Assembly: GCF_003309065.1 (NCBI RefSeq) | Contig: NZ_POAF01000001.1 | Coordinates: 1-64,000, forward strand | Direction of reading: 5' to 3' | Source of the DNA: Glutamicibacter soli | GTDB lineage: Bacteria; Actinomycetota; Actinomycetes; Actinomycetales; Micrococcaceae | Length of the DNA: 64,000 nt | In this document: positions 1 to 8,703 of the stretch, piece by piece | How positions within the stretch are numbered: position 1 is the first letter of the stretch | Layout of the letters: each line of letters begins with the position of its first letter | The notes under the pieces: generated by a model | The model's database searches: none | The model's input: the letters and a program-made list of their open reading frames with translations, nothing else | What the model was told of the DNA's origin: nothing | Made by a program: the position numbers and the translations under genes

Positions 1-164
1 AGCACCGCGGTGCATTCGGTGTGGACCGGTGGTACGGGCGGGCGGTGGCGTTGCTGCATTGCTTCGTACATGTGTTAATTGTACGGCGTTTGATCGAATA
101 AAGATTCGAATATTGCCTGTGAATCTCGAGTTCGGGTTGCGAGGCCCTGCGGCTGGAAGGTACT

Positions 165-195
165 CGGGCCCGGCACCCTGAGGGTGCCGGGCCCG
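165..195 (-). terminator. Hairpin terminator of the DUF2079 gene
   Basis: A perfect 15-bp inverted repeat (CGGGCCCGGCACCCT and its complement) sits just past the stop of the leftward DUF2079 gene. There is no clear U-tract, so it is a GC-rich hairpin terminator or 3' stabiliser. I see no gene in bases 1-200 apart from this hairpin. Confidence 0.6.
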
Positions 196-200
196 GGAAT

Positions 201-1667
201 CTACCGCTGCAGGTAGGAGGAGCAGACCGGGTCGACCGGGATGTCCCGGTGGAGCACCAGGATGCCCTGGTCCTCCGGGGCCACCGGCTTGAATCCCAGG
301 TCGGTGGCGCGTTCCAGCGCCTGGTCCGGGGTCAGCGGATCCCATCCGCCCAGCTCCTCGACGTTGAAGTCGATGATCATCCAGCTGGAGAGGTCGTCGC
401 CGATATCCCCGTGCAGCCCGACATAGGTGCGGGTGGTGAGGTGGGGGACGACGCTGTCGGCGGCCTCGATGCACACGCCGTCCGGGATCATCGCGACGGC
501 CTTTTCCTTGGCGGCGATCAGTTCGGCCGGCGGCCAGCCCTGGCCGGTGACGGTTTTGCCCAGCGGGAAGACCATCGGGAAGAACAGGGTGGCGATGACC
601 GAGATCGACAGCAGCCAGGCCGGGCCGATGAGGCGTGCGCGGCACCAGTCGAAGCGGATGGCGAGCTTGCCCAGCACATGGACCGCGGACATGATCAGGA
701 TCGGGGCCATGATCGCGTCGTACTGGTAAACCGGGGCCCAGGTGTTCAGCCGGTCGTTGAACAGGCGAGAGAGGAACAGCGGGGCGCCGAGGATCACGTA
801 CGGCGAGGCGAAGGGCAGCAGCGCCAGCGGCACGAAGGTCAGCAGCCACAAAGCCCACTTGAGCTGGTGGTCGAACAGGATTGCGATCGACTGCAGCGGG
901 TGGGTGACCAGGAAGACCACTGCCGCGCCTGCGGTGGCGCCCAGGGCGGTGTACTGCCAGTAGGAGAATTCGCCCTCGGGGGAGAACAGCGGGATGAGGT
1001 AGCCGGTGACCGCCAGGTACCCGAGCAGGCCGAGCGCCGCGGTGAGCGCGGCCTTGAGCCACTGGCGGTGGAAGAGCAGCACGATTCCCACGGCCACCAT
1101 GGTGATGCCCATGTCCTCGCGCACCAGCAGCAGGCTGGCGGAGAGCCCCGTAACCAGCCAGTAGCGGCCCTTGTCGAAGGCCCAGATGATCCACGCCATG
1201 ATCGGCACGCCGAAGGCGATCTCATGGAAGTCCCAGTTCACGATGGCCTGGAACGGCCACCACAGCAGCAGCGCGGCGCTGGTCAGCAGGGCGCCGAGGT
1301 GCCCGAAGCGCGGGCGGGTGAACAGGTACACCGGGATCGCGGTGGAAACCAGCAGCAGCGCCAGCACGATGCCCAGCATCCGCGGGTCGTTCCAGATCCA
1401 GTAGAAGGGCGCGAGCACCGCGAGGATGGGGTGGAAGTGGTCGCCCAGCAGGTTGAAGTCGACCCCCTTGACCGGCACGATCGGCGCCTTGAACATCGCG
1501 TACTGGCGCACCGCCTGGTCGAAGATGCCCAGGTCGTACCCGCGCGACTCGAAGCGCGCGAAACGCAGGAAGGAGTGGACGACGTACAGGATTCCTGCCG
1601 CGAGCATGACCAGGCCGAGCTGCAGCTTGTGGGCGCCGGTCATGGGCGCGGGGGACGGGGTAGACAT
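201..1667 (-). CDS. DUF2079 family polytopic membrane protein
   Basis: A 488-residue integral membrane protein with roughly ten to twelve hydrophobic segments and a short polar N-terminus. The RGYDLGIFDQ motif near residue 43 and LGDHFHPI near residue 74 are typical of DUF2079 proteins. These resemble GT-C type membrane glycosyltransferases by topology, but no biochemical activity is established, so any transferase role is inference. The ATG lies 7 nt after a TAAGCT hexamer and has no good Shine-Dalgarno, so the transcript may be leaderless or nearly so. It is divergent from the VanZ-like gene and ends at a GC-rich hairpin. Confidence 0.85.
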   Translation of the reverse strand: MSTPSPAPMTGAHKLQLGLVMLAAGILYVVHSFLRFARFESRGYDLGIFDQAVRQYAMFKAPIVPVKGVDFNLLGDHFHPILAVLAPFYWIWNDPRMLGIVLALLLVSTAIPVYLFTRPRFGHLGALLTSAALLLWWPFQAIVNWDFHEIAFGVPIMAWIIWAFDKGRYWLVTGLSASLLLVREDMGITMVAVGIVLLFHRQWLKAALTAALGLLGYLAVTGYLIPLFSPEGEFSYWQYTALGATAGAAVVFLVTHPLQSIAILFDHQLKWALWLLTFVPLALLPFASPYVILGAPLFLSRLFNDRLNTWAPVYQYDAIMAPILIMSAVHVLGKLAIRFDWCRARLIGPAWLLSISVIATLFFPMVFPLGKTVTGQGWPPAELIAAKEKAVAMIPDGVCIEAADSVVPHLTTRTYVGLHGDIGDDLSSWMIIDFNVEELGGWDPLTPDQALERATDLGFKPVAPEDQGILVLHRDIPVDPVCSSYLQR

Positions 1668-1881
1668 GGACTAAAGCTTATCGACTCGTCGCGGCAATGG
1701 GCGCATCACCGGCCCGCCGCAGCCGGTGGCGCGGGCGGAGATTGCTCACGTCGCACCTGCCGGGGAGGGCAGAGTCCCCAGTCAATCCGCCGTAGCCATG
1801 GCGGAAATTCCCAGCGACCTTCCAGTGCCGGGGCGGCGCCCGGGGTGCGGCAGGAGGCCCGGGGTGCGGTTAGATGGAGAT

Positions 1882-2982
1882 ATGAACAGCATGATCTGGC
1901 CTGGAGCGGTTGCCATCCTCGGCAGCGTCCTCTTCCTGGGCGTCGCCGGCATCTTCCTGCTCGCCCTGCAGTACCGCCGCCACGGGCGCCTGTCCTGGCG
2001 CCGCACCATCACCACGGCGGCGGCAGCGCTCTATGGATTCGGCCTGTTCAGCTACACCATGCTGCCGCTGCCGGCCACGCGCGACGCGTTCTGCAGGCCC
2101 GGCGTCGCGGTCCCGCAGCTGACCCCGGGGCACTTCCTGAACGACTTCGCCGACGTCTACGCCCAGGTGGGCCTGCGCGGCCTGGCCACCAGCTTCACCC
2201 TGTGGCAGGTATTGTTCAACATCATCTTGTTCATGCCGCTGGGCATCCTGGCCGTGCGCTGGCTGCGCGGCAACATGTTCACCGGCATGGTGCTGGGCCT
2301 GGCCGCCAGCCTGGCCATCGAGCTGACCCAGTACACCGGCGTCTGGGGGCTGTACACCTGCGCCTACCGCGTCGCCGACGTCGACGACCTGATCATGAAC
2401 ACCTTCGGCGCGCTGCTCGGCGCGATCATCGCCTACCTGCCGGTCTTCGCCTTCCTGTCCTCCCCGCGCGAACCGCGGGCCGAGGATGCCCCGCCGCGCC
2501 CGGTCACCCGGACGCGGCGCGCGCTGGCCGACTTCTTCGATTCCTCCTTCACCGGCGCCGCGGTTTTCGTGATCGCCGCAGGCCTGAACCTGGTGGAGAA
2601 GCTCGGCGGCCCTGAGGTGGACCCGGGCCTGGTGAACATCTGGGTGCCGGCAGTTGTGGTGCTGTTCGTGTTCCTGCTGCCGAGCCTGGCCCCGGGGCGC
2701 GCGACGCTGGGCCAGCGCTGCGCCTGGATCCGCATCACCGGCGGCGACGGACGCGGCGCCGCGGCCTGGCGGGCCGGGCTGCGCACGATCCTGGGCTTCG
2801 GCGGCATCACCTTCTTCTTCCAGATCTCCACCAGCATCAACGACAATCCGGACCTGCCCTGGCTGAGCTCGGCGGTCATGCTCTACGCGGTGCTCAGCGC
2901 CCTGTGCTTCTGGCTGATCCCGCGCGCGCGGTCGCTGGCCGGGGTGCTCACCGGCACCGGATTCGCCGATCGCCGGGCCTGA
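1882..2982 (+). CDS. VanZ family membrane protein with C-terminal RDD-like region
   Basis: This 366-residue membrane protein carries a VanZ-like domain over about residues 30-195, with NIILFMPLG near residue 113 and the VADVDDLIMNT motif near residue 164 typical of the family. A later part (about residues 230-350), with QRCAWIRITGGDG followed by two membrane segments, resembles an RDD domain. VanZ was named for low-level teicoplanin resistance, but most chromosomal members are uncharacterised. The reading frame extends upstream to 1726. I chose ATG 1882 because the protein becomes hydrophobic right there, as expected for a first membrane helix. Confidence 0.8.
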   Translation: MNSMIWPGAVAILGSVLFLGVAGIFLLALQYRRHGRLSWRRTITTAAAALYGFGLFSYTMLPLPATRDAFCRPGVAVPQLTPGHFLNDFADVYAQVGLRGLATSFTLWQVLFNIILFMPLGILAVRWLRGNMFTGMVLGLAASLAIELTQYTGVWGLYTCAYRVADVDDLIMNTFGALLGAIIAYLPVFAFLSSPREPRAEDAPPRPVTRTRRALADFFDSSFTGAAVFVIAAGLNLVEKLGGPEVDPGLVNIWVPAVVVLFVFLLPSLAPGRATLGQRCAWIRITGGDGRGAAAWRAGLRTILGFGGITFFFQISTSINDNPDLPWLSSAVMLYAVLSALCFWLIPRARSLAGVLTGTGFADRRA

Positions 2983-3132
2983 TCTGCGAAAGTGTGTGGA
3001 CGAACACTGCGCACCCGGCGGGGTTAAACGCTAAAATGGATCCGGTGCCCGGTGTGCAAGCCATGCCGGCCGGCCCGACTCGCGTCAACTGAACGTCCCC
3101 GATAATGCGAAAGTACAGGTTCCAAGCGAAGC

Positions 3133-3903
3133 ATGGAAGACAAGAAACCAGAAGTTCCGAACGAACCGCATAAGGCAGTGCTCGGAACCGCAGTCGGCGC
3201 CACCGTCCTGATCGCGATCGGCGCATTCGTGCTGTCCTTCGCGGCCCTGACCGATTTGGCCGAGCGCTCCGGCATCCAGTCGAATCTGGCCTGGATCTGG
3301 CCGATCATCATCGACGGCATGATCGTCGCCGCCACCGTGGCCATCGTGGCCCTGAACGGGTTCAACCGCCGCGCCATGATCTACCCCTGGTCCCTGCTGT
3401 TCTTCGGCGCGATCGTCTCGACCGCCGCGAACTCCACCCACGCCATCCTGACCGTCGACTCGATCGTGGACGGCGTGCCACCGCTGGTTTCCGCGCTGGT
3501 CGCAGCCATGCCGCCGATCGTGCTGCTGGCCATCACCCACCTGACCGTGCACATGTACCAGAAGAAGTCCGAGGCCGCGAAGCTGCGCGCCGAGCTGGAG
3601 TACGACGAGGAAAAGGAAAACGCCGAGAAGTACGGCGTGGCCTATGACGACGGCTACAACGCCGCGCTGACCGACGCGAAGACCGCCGAGGACGAGCGCT
3701 TCGCCCAGCTGGAGCAGGACCACCAGGACGACCTGGCCCGCGCCCGCGCCGAGGCGATCGCCGCGGCCCGCAACGACGCCAAGGTCACCCCGATCAAGCC
3801 CGCCGCGCCGGCCAACCAGACCGCCAAGTCCGCTCCGGCGGCCAACAGCGACGCCAAGGCCCCGTTGTACGAGGACATGGCCAAGCGCCTGACCCGTCCG
3901 TAA
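3133..3903 (+). CDS. DUF2637 membrane protein with charged C-terminal tail
   Basis: The protein has 256 residues. The first ~140 contain four membrane helices with the WIWPIIIDGMIVAATVA pattern of DUF2637, a family seen in actinobacteria and often on their mobile elements (SpdB-like). The remaining ~115 residues form a charged, alanine-rich, probably coiled-coil cytoplasmic tail. A transfer-related role is known only for plasmid relatives; no plasmid genes surround this copy, so it is probably a chromosomal homologue of unknown function. Its single-gene transcript ends at strong hairpins. Confidence 0.8.
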   Translation: MEDKKPEVPNEPHKAVLGTAVGATVLIAIGAFVLSFAALTDLAERSGIQSNLAWIWPIIIDGMIVAATVAIVALNGFNRRAMIYPWSLLFFGAIVSTAANSTHAILTVDSIVDGVPPLVSALVAAMPPIVLLAITHLTVHMYQKKSEAAKLRAELEYDEEKENAEKYGVAYDDGYNAALTDAKTAEDERFAQLEQDHQDDLARARAEAIAAARNDAKVTPIKPAAPANQTAKSAPAANSDAKAPLYEDMAKRLTRP

Positions 3904-3909
3904 CCAGGC

Positions 3910-3984
3910 ATTCCCGCCACCTGCGGGAATCACCACCTCAAGTCATTCCCGAAGGGGCGCGGCCCGCGGGCTGCGCCCCTTCGG
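3910..3984 (+). terminator. Two tandem hairpins after the DUF2637 gene
   Basis: The first hairpin is ATTCCCGC/GCGGGAAT (3910-3930). The second is an 18-bp stem with one mismatch (3949-3984, starting CCGAAGGGGCGC). Together they separate the DUF2637 gene from the alarmone synthetase gene. Confidence 0.7.
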
Positions 3985-4032
3985 CTCTCCCCGTATAGGC
4001 CGCAGCGCCAGGTGTTCCAGGAGGCATCAGTG

Positions 4033-5127
4033 ATGGATCCACAGCAGGAGACGACCGGCGACGGGTTCTCCGCGCAGATCGCCGCCGCGGTCGCGCAGTA
4101 CGGCACCGTCAGCGGCGAGCTGCACTCGGTGCTCAACGCCATGAAGGCGAAGATCCGCCGATTGTTCGCGGGCAGCGAGGTGAAGCCGCTGTTCATCACC
4201 GGCCGGGTGAAGTCCACCGAGTCATTCCAGGCCAAGGCCTCGCGCCGGCTGCAGGAGAACGCCGACAGCGACCCGGTGCTCGAATTCCCCAACCCGCTGC
4301 GCGAGGTGCACGACATGGTCGGCATCCGCATCATCGTGATGCTGCCGCACGAGATCCAGCAGGTCGCCAGCCTGATCAAGTCGCACCGCGAGGCCTTCGA
4401 CTGCCGCAGCGACCGCGAGAAGGACATCGGCTCGGTGGAATCAGGGACCTACGGCTACTCCTCCCGCCACCTGCTGCTCAAGACCCGCAACGAGCCCACC
4501 GTCCGCCGTTTCCAGGAGGCGCTGGGCAAAACCGTGGTGCCCAGCGGCAACTTCATCTTCGAGGTGCAGATCCGCACCATCCTGCAGCACGCCTGGAGCG
4601 AGATGGAGCACGACATCCGCTTCAAGCACCCCGGCGAGGCGGCCTGGAACCCGCAGATCGACCGCCACTTCACCGCCACCGCGGCGATGCTGGAAACCGT
4701 GGAGAACTACTTCACCGACATCGACGAGCTCTACCACCGGCTCAACGGCTACCACGACAAGAACGGGCTGGGCGCCGCGAAGCTGACCGGCGAGAAGATC
4801 GGCGAGATCTGGCAGACCCTGCTGCCGCACGTGGACCGCAAGCGCGACGACGACTGGTCCTGGGCCGCGGAGCTGCTCGGCGCCCACGGCATCGACGCGA
4901 CCTGGCAGTTGGTCGGGCTGCTGGATGCGGAGGTGGTGCGCGAGGTGCGTGCCGCGCTGGACCACCGCTATTCGCCGGGTCCGGATCGGCTGCTGGACGA
5001 CGTGCTGCTCTGGCGCTTCGGCAAGGCACACATCGAGAAGACCAGCGGATCAGACCTGCGCCGCGAGGCGTCGCTGAGCCGCCGGCTGATCCAGATGAAC
5101 GACTACCGCTCGTCGCTGAACGGCTGA
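4033..5127 (+). CDS. RelA/SpoT-domain (p)ppGpp synthetase, small-alarmone-synthetase type with C-terminal extension
   Basis: The protein would transfer pyrophosphate from ATP to GDP or GTP, making (p)ppGpp in the cytosol. Synthetase motifs are intact: YSSRH at residues 142-146 and FEVQIRTILQHAWSEMEHD at 176-194. There is no HD hydrolase, TGS or ACT domain, so this is not the bifunctional Rel. At 364 residues it exceeds the usual 200-250 of small alarmone synthetases; about 120 C-terminal residues after ~245 form an extra helical region. ATG 4033 is preceded by AGGAGG with 8 nt spacing, which favours it over the upstream GTG 4012. The last 25 bp overlap the convergent small membrane protein gene. 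Confidence 0.85.
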   Translation: MDPQQETTGDGFSAQIAAAVAQYGTVSGELHSVLNAMKAKIRRLFAGSEVKPLFITGRVKSTESFQAKASRRLQENADSDPVLEFPNPLREVHDMVGIRIIVMLPHEIQQVASLIKSHREAFDCRSDREKDIGSVESGTYGYSSRHLLLKTRNEPTVRRFQEALGKTVVPSGNFIFEVQIRTILQHAWSEMEHDIRFKHPGEAAWNPQIDRHFTATAAMLETVENYFTDIDELYHRLNGYHDKNGLGAAKLTGEKIGEIWQTLLPHVDRKRDDDWSWAAELLGAHGIDATWQLVGLLDAEVVREVRAALDHRYSPGPDRLLDDVLLWRFGKAHIEKTSGSDLRREASLSRRLIQMNDYRSSLNG

Positions 5128-5270
5128 GGCCCGGGCTCGGGGCCGGCCGGGTTCCAGGCGTAGAGGACACCTGCCACCGGCAGGAACGCCAGCGCCGGCA
5201 CCCACGCGAATACCGCCAGCGCGATCAGCGCGGCCGCCAGGACCACCAGTGCCGCCAGGTTCGTGCTCAT
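5103..5270 (-). CDS. Small two-helix membrane protein
   Basis: This 55-residue protein consists of hydrophobic segments (ALVVLAAALIALAVFAW and a following PALAFLPVAGVLYAW) and a short polar tail. I recognise no family. ATG 5270 has a GAGAGGAAGG Shine-Dalgarno just upstream, which supports real translation. The gene is convergent with the alarmone synthetase gene and the two overlap by 25 bp at their 3' ends. The 179 bp between this gene and the ABC-F gene hold the promoters for both and nothing else that I can see. Confidence 0.65.
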   Translation of the reverse strand: MSTNLAALVVLAAALIALAVFAWVPALAFLPVAGVLYAWNPAGPEPGPQPFSDER

Positions 5271-5449
5271 GGTGCGCCTTCCTCTCAAGGTGGTGCAGAT
5301 CATACCCCATGCGGCGGGCAAACGCCGGGGTGCGGCTGTCGAATCAAACACAGTTCGCCCCACCAGGGCCGTTGCACGGCTAAACTAGTTAAGTTGCCCT
5401 GTTGACGGGGCGCCAAAGTTTTTGCCGGACCCGCTGAAAGGCCCACCCT

Positions 5450-7051
5450 ATGATTTCCGTAGCCAACCTCGAGCTACGCGTCGGCGCCCGCCTGCTGATG
5501 GACGAAGTGAACTTCCGCATCGACAAGGGCGACAAGATCGGGCTGGTGGGCCGCAACGGCGCCGGAAAGACCACGATGACCAAGGTGCTGGCCGGCGAAT
5601 CGCAGCCCACCATCGGCGAAGTCACCCACAAAGGCTCGATCGGCTACCTGCCGCAGGACCCGAAGACCCCCGACATGGAGCAGCTGGCCCGCGACCGCAT
5701 CCTCGGCGCCCGCGGCCTGGACATCGTGCTGAACAAGCTGGCCCGCACCCGCGAGGAAATGGCCAGCGAGGACGCCGCCGTCTCCGCCAAGGCGATGCGC
5801 CGCTACGACCGCTTGGAGGCCGAGTTCATCGCCGCCGGCGGCTACGCCGCGGAATCCGAGGCCGCGGCGATCTGCGCCAACCTGGATCTGCCCGAGCGCA
5901 TCCTGAACCAGCCGCTGCGCACCCTCTCCGGTGGCCAGCGCCGCCGCGTGGAGCTGGCCCGCATCCTCTACTCGGATGCCGAAACCCTGCTGCTCGACGA
6001 GCCCACCAACCACCTGGACGTTGACTCCATCGTGTGGCTGCGCGACTTCATCAAGAACTACGCCGGCGGCGTGCTGATGATCAGCCACGACACCGGGCTG
6101 CTGGACGAGACCGTGAACAAGGTGCTCTACCTGGATGCCAACCGAGCCACCGTGGACGTCTACAACATGAATTGGAAGCGCTACCAGGTGCAGCGCGAGA
6201 CCGACGAGCGCGCCCGCAAGCGCGAGCGCGGCAATATCGAGAAGAAGGCCTCGGTGCTGCTGGCCCAGGCCAACAAGATGAAGGCCCGCGCCTCGGGCGC
6301 TTCGGCGGCGCAGTCCATGCTCAAGCGCGTGGACCGCATGCTCGCCGGCCTGGAAGAGGTCCGCGCCCACGACAAGGTTGCCGCCCTGCGCTTCCCGGAT
6401 CCGGCCCCCTGCGGCAAGACCCCGCTCATGGCCGAGGGCCTGTCCAAGGCCTACGGCTCGTTGGAGATCTTCACCGACGTCTCGCTGGCCATCGACCGCG
6501 GCTCCAAGGTCGTCATCCTGGGCCTGAACGGCGCCGGCAAGACCACGCTGCTGCGGATGCTGGCCGGCGTGTCCGAACCCGATACCGGAAGCATCGTGCC
6601 AGGCCACGGCCTGAAGATCGGCTACTTCGCGCAGGAGCACGACACCCTGGACCCGGAGGCGACGGTGCTGGAGAACATGCGCCGCAACGCCCCGGAGCAC
6701 CTGGGCGACGCCGACGTGCGCTCGATCCTGGGCTCCTTCATGTTCGTGGGCGACGACGTGAGCAAGCCTGCGGGTGTGCTCTCCGGCGGCGAGAAGACCC
6801 GCCTGGCCCTGGCCACCATCGTCGCCTCCAGCGCGAACGTGCTGCTGCTCGACGAGCCGACCAACAACCTGGACCCGGCCTCCCGCGCCGAGGTGCTCGG
6901 CGCGCTGTCCACCTTCCCGGGCGCCGTGGTCATGGTCAGCCACGACGAGGGCGCCGTGATGGCGCTGAAGCCCGAGCGCGTGGTCATCCTTCCGGACGGC
7001 GACGAGGACCTGTTCAGCGAGGACTATCTGGAACTGGTCACCCTGACCTAG
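5450..7051 (+). CDS. ABC-F family ATPase
   Basis: A soluble protein of 533 residues with two ATP-binding cassettes and no membrane domain. The first cassette has Walker A GRNGAGKT (34-41), signature LSGGQRRRVELA and LLLDEPTNHLD. The second has GLNGAGKT (about 357-364), LSGGEKTRLALA (about 443) and LLLDEPTNNLD. The charged linker (about 245-295, rich in Arg/Lys/Glu) is the P-site tRNA interaction motif of ABC-F translation factors. Members either regulate elongation, like EttA, or protect ribosomes from antibiotics; the sequence alone does not decide. AAAGG precedes the ATG by about 9 nt. Confidence 0.9.
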   Translation: MISVANLELRVGARLLMDEVNFRIDKGDKIGLVGRNGAGKTTMTKVLAGESQPTIGEVTHKGSIGYLPQDPKTPDMEQLARDRILGARGLDIVLNKLARTREEMASEDAAVSAKAMRRYDRLEAEFIAAGGYAAESEAAAICANLDLPERILNQPLRTLSGGQRRRVELARILYSDAETLLLDEPTNHLDVDSIVWLRDFIKNYAGGVLMISHDTGLLDETVNKVLYLDANRATVDVYNMNWKRYQVQRETDERARKRERGNIEKKASVLLAQANKMKARASGASAAQSMLKRVDRMLAGLEEVRAHDKVAALRFPDPAPCGKTPLMAEGLSKAYGSLEIFTDVSLAIDRGSKVVILGLNGAGKTTLLRMLAGVSEPDTGSIVPGHGLKIGYFAQEHDTLDPEATVLENMRRNAPEHLGDADVRSILGSFMFVGDDVSKPAGVLSGGEKTRLALATIVASSANVLLLDEPTNNLDPASRAEVLGALSTFPGAVVMVSHDEGAVMALKPERVVILPDGDEDLFSEDYLELVTLT

Positions 7052-7063
7052 TAGCATGGCCGC

Positions 7064-7495
7064 ATGACGGCCCATCGCAGCGTATTCAGCGCCGCCGGGA
7101 TCCTCCTGGCGGCGCTGTTGTCTTCCGGGTGCTCCGCGGCAGAGGTTCCGCCCGAGGAACCCAACGCGAACTGGTCGCTGCTGGGGGGAAAGTCCCCGGC
7201 GCCTCAGGACACCACGCTTCAGCTGGGTGTCGTGCGCGCGGCCTGCGCCGGAGGCGAAACCGGCGACGTGGCGTCCACAGACACCGAATTCGGCACCGAG
7301 CAGGTGGTGGTCACCGTCTACGTCCAGCCGCTGCCCGAGGGCGCCTACGACTGCCCGATGAACGACACCGTGCCCTATATCCTGGACCTGGGCCAGCCGC
7401 TGGGGGAGCGCGCGCTGGTGGACGGGGCCTGCCGGGATGCGGCGCTGTCCGGCACCCCCGCCTGCAGCCAGGAAGGGCTGCGCTGGAAACCGTAG
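7064..7495 (+). CDS. Putative lipoprotein of unknown function
   Basis: A 143-residue exported protein. Residues 1-22 form a signal peptide and LSSGC gives a lipobox with Cys23 as the lipidation site. The mature part has four further cysteines (two pairs could form disulfides) and no family I recognise. ATG 7064 follows TAGCAT by exactly 6 nt, so a leaderless transcript is likely even though the ABC-F gene ends only 12 bp upstream. Confidence 0.7.
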   Translation: MTAHRSVFSAAGILLAALLSSGCSAAEVPPEEPNANWSLLGGKSPAPQDTTLQLGVVRAACAGGETGDVASTDTEFGTEQVVVTVYVQPLPEGAYDCPMNDTVPYILDLGQPLGERALVDGACRDAALSGTPACSQEGLRWKP

Positions 7496-7515
7496 GCCGA
7501 TACCTTATTAACGCC

Positions 7516-7551
7516 GAAACCGGCGGGAAGAAGCTTCTTCCCGCCGGTTTC
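7516..7551. terminator. Perfect 36-bp palindromic bidirectional terminator
   Basis: An uninterrupted 18+18 bp palindrome (left arm GAAACCGGCGGGAAGAAG) lies between the convergent lipoprotein and SURF1 genes, so it can terminate both transcripts. Confidence 0.8.
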
Positions 7552-7557
7552 GCGCGT

Positions 7558-8457
7558 TCAGCGTGCGTCGGTGGCATCCTGCTGGTCGAGCAGCGCGTCC
7601 TCGATGGCCTCGTCGGTCAGCGAGCCGTCGCGGCGATGGACCTTGGGGCCCTTGGCCCGGACCTTGCGCACCGTATGCACCGGCTCGTCGTAGCCCAGCG
7701 CCTGGGCCTCGGCCAGCTCGGCGGCTTCCTCCGCGTTGATCTTCTTCTGGGTGCGCGCCGCGTACCAGAAGCCGACGAACGCCAGCACACCGAAGATGTA
7801 CCACTGGATCTCGTAGGACAGGTGCGGGCCCTCGTCCATGTCCGGCGGGTCCAGCTGCTGCGGGGCGCTGGCCGGGGCCGGGCTTTCCTCGTACATGATG
7901 CCGTAGGAGCCCTGCGCCAGCGGGTAGCCCAGGGCCGCCGAGTAGTCCTCCAGCTTGATGGTGGCCAGCTGGCCCTCCGGGGCGCCGCGGTCGAGCCGGA
8001 TCTCGCCGGGCTTTAGCCGCGCCTTCACGGTGACTTCGCCGGCCGGCGGGACCGGGATTGCGTCCGGGTGGCCGTTTTCCTGGTTGCCGATGGGCAGGAA
8101 GCCGCGGTCGATCACCACGACCTCGCCGGCGGTGGTCTTGAAGGGCACCAGCACCTCGTAGCCCGGGGCGCCGGCCTTGATGCGGTTGCGCACGATCCGG
8201 GTGTCCTCGGCCAAGTAGCTGCCGGTCAGCTCGACGGTGCTCCAGATCTTATCCTCGGGCAGCGCCTCGAAGTAGTCCAGGGCGGCCTGGCCGGTCAGCG
8301 GTTCGGCGAAGTAGTTCTTGTTCACCCGCTCGATGCCGGTGAGCACCTCCTGGCGCCGGTCGGCCTGCCAGTTGCCCAGGGACACGCAGGCCACGGCGAA
8401 GAGGGCGACCAGCAGCAGCCAGCCGATCCAGCGTGAGCTGGCCAGAAAACGATACAT
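7558..8457 (-). CDS. SURF1 family cytochrome oxidase assembly protein
   Basis: SURF1 proteins help insert haem a during assembly of aa3-type cytochrome c oxidase. This 299-residue protein has the expected layout: an N-terminal membrane helix (about 9-30), a large extracytoplasmic domain with RIVRNRIKAGAPGYEVLVPF (about 85-105) and VVIDRGFLP, then a second helix near residues 218-238 and a charged C-terminal tail. It is the last gene of a leftward operon with the zinc-ribbon-like small protein, whose stop codon directly abuts this ATG, and the DUF3099 gene. Confidence 0.88.
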   Translation of the reverse strand: MYRFLASSRWIGWLLLVALFAVACVSLGNWQADRRQEVLTGIERVNKNYFAEPLTGQAALDYFEALPEDKIWSTVELTGSYLAEDTRIVRNRIKAGAPGYEVLVPFKTTAGEVVVIDRGFLPIGNQENGHPDAIPVPPAGEVTVKARLKPGEIRLDRGAPEGQLATIKLEDYSAALGYPLAQGSYGIMYEESPAPASAPQQLDPPDMDEGPHLSYEIQWYIFGVLAFVGFWYAARTQKKINAEEAAELAEAQALGYDEPVHTVRKVRAKGPKVHRRDGSLTDEAIEDALLDQQDATDAR

Positions 8458-8703
8458 CTAGTGCTGTGCTCCTTCGGCGTCGTGCAGCGGCAGGGTTTCC
8501 TTGTACAGCAGCCGGTCCTTGAGGTAGGACTCCAGCCATTGGCGGTGCTCCGCGCAGGCCAGCCAGGTCTTGCGGCGTTCGGGGGTATGGATCTTCGGGT
8601 TGTTCCACAGCAGGCGGTACTCGGCGTCCTGGCGGCAGCCCTTGCGGGAGCACTTCACCGGAGCCTGGGCCTGCTGGCCCGACAGCGATCCGAGCAGGTC
8701 CAT
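8458..8703 (-). CDS. Small Cys/His-rich conserved protein (zinc-ribbon-like)
   Basis: This 81-residue soluble protein has CSRKGC (Cys18 and Cys23), a further Cys in WLACAEH and a nearby His, a pattern that could bind one zinc ion. No enzymatic motif is present. It is translationally coupled on both sides: its ATG overlaps the DUF3099 stop as ATGA, and its stop abuts the SURF1 start. The context suggests a link to terminal oxidase assembly or the envelope, which is inference. Confidence 0.7.
   Translation of the reverse strand: MDLLGSLSGQQAQAPVKCSRKGCRQDAEYRLLWNNPKIHTPERRKTWLACAEHRQWLESYLKDRLLYKETLPLHDAEGAQH

Noticed and set aside
249-2615. Long open frame antisense to the DUF2079 gene and into the VanZ gene
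   Set aside because: A GC-bias shadow: composition is Arg/Gly/Gln/Asp-rich with no domain, and both overlapped genes have clear families.
5474-7075. 533-codon open frame exactly antisense to the ABC-F gene
   Set aside because: Leu/Gly/Gln/His-rich mirror product of high-GC codons; the sense strand carries complete Walker and signature motifs.
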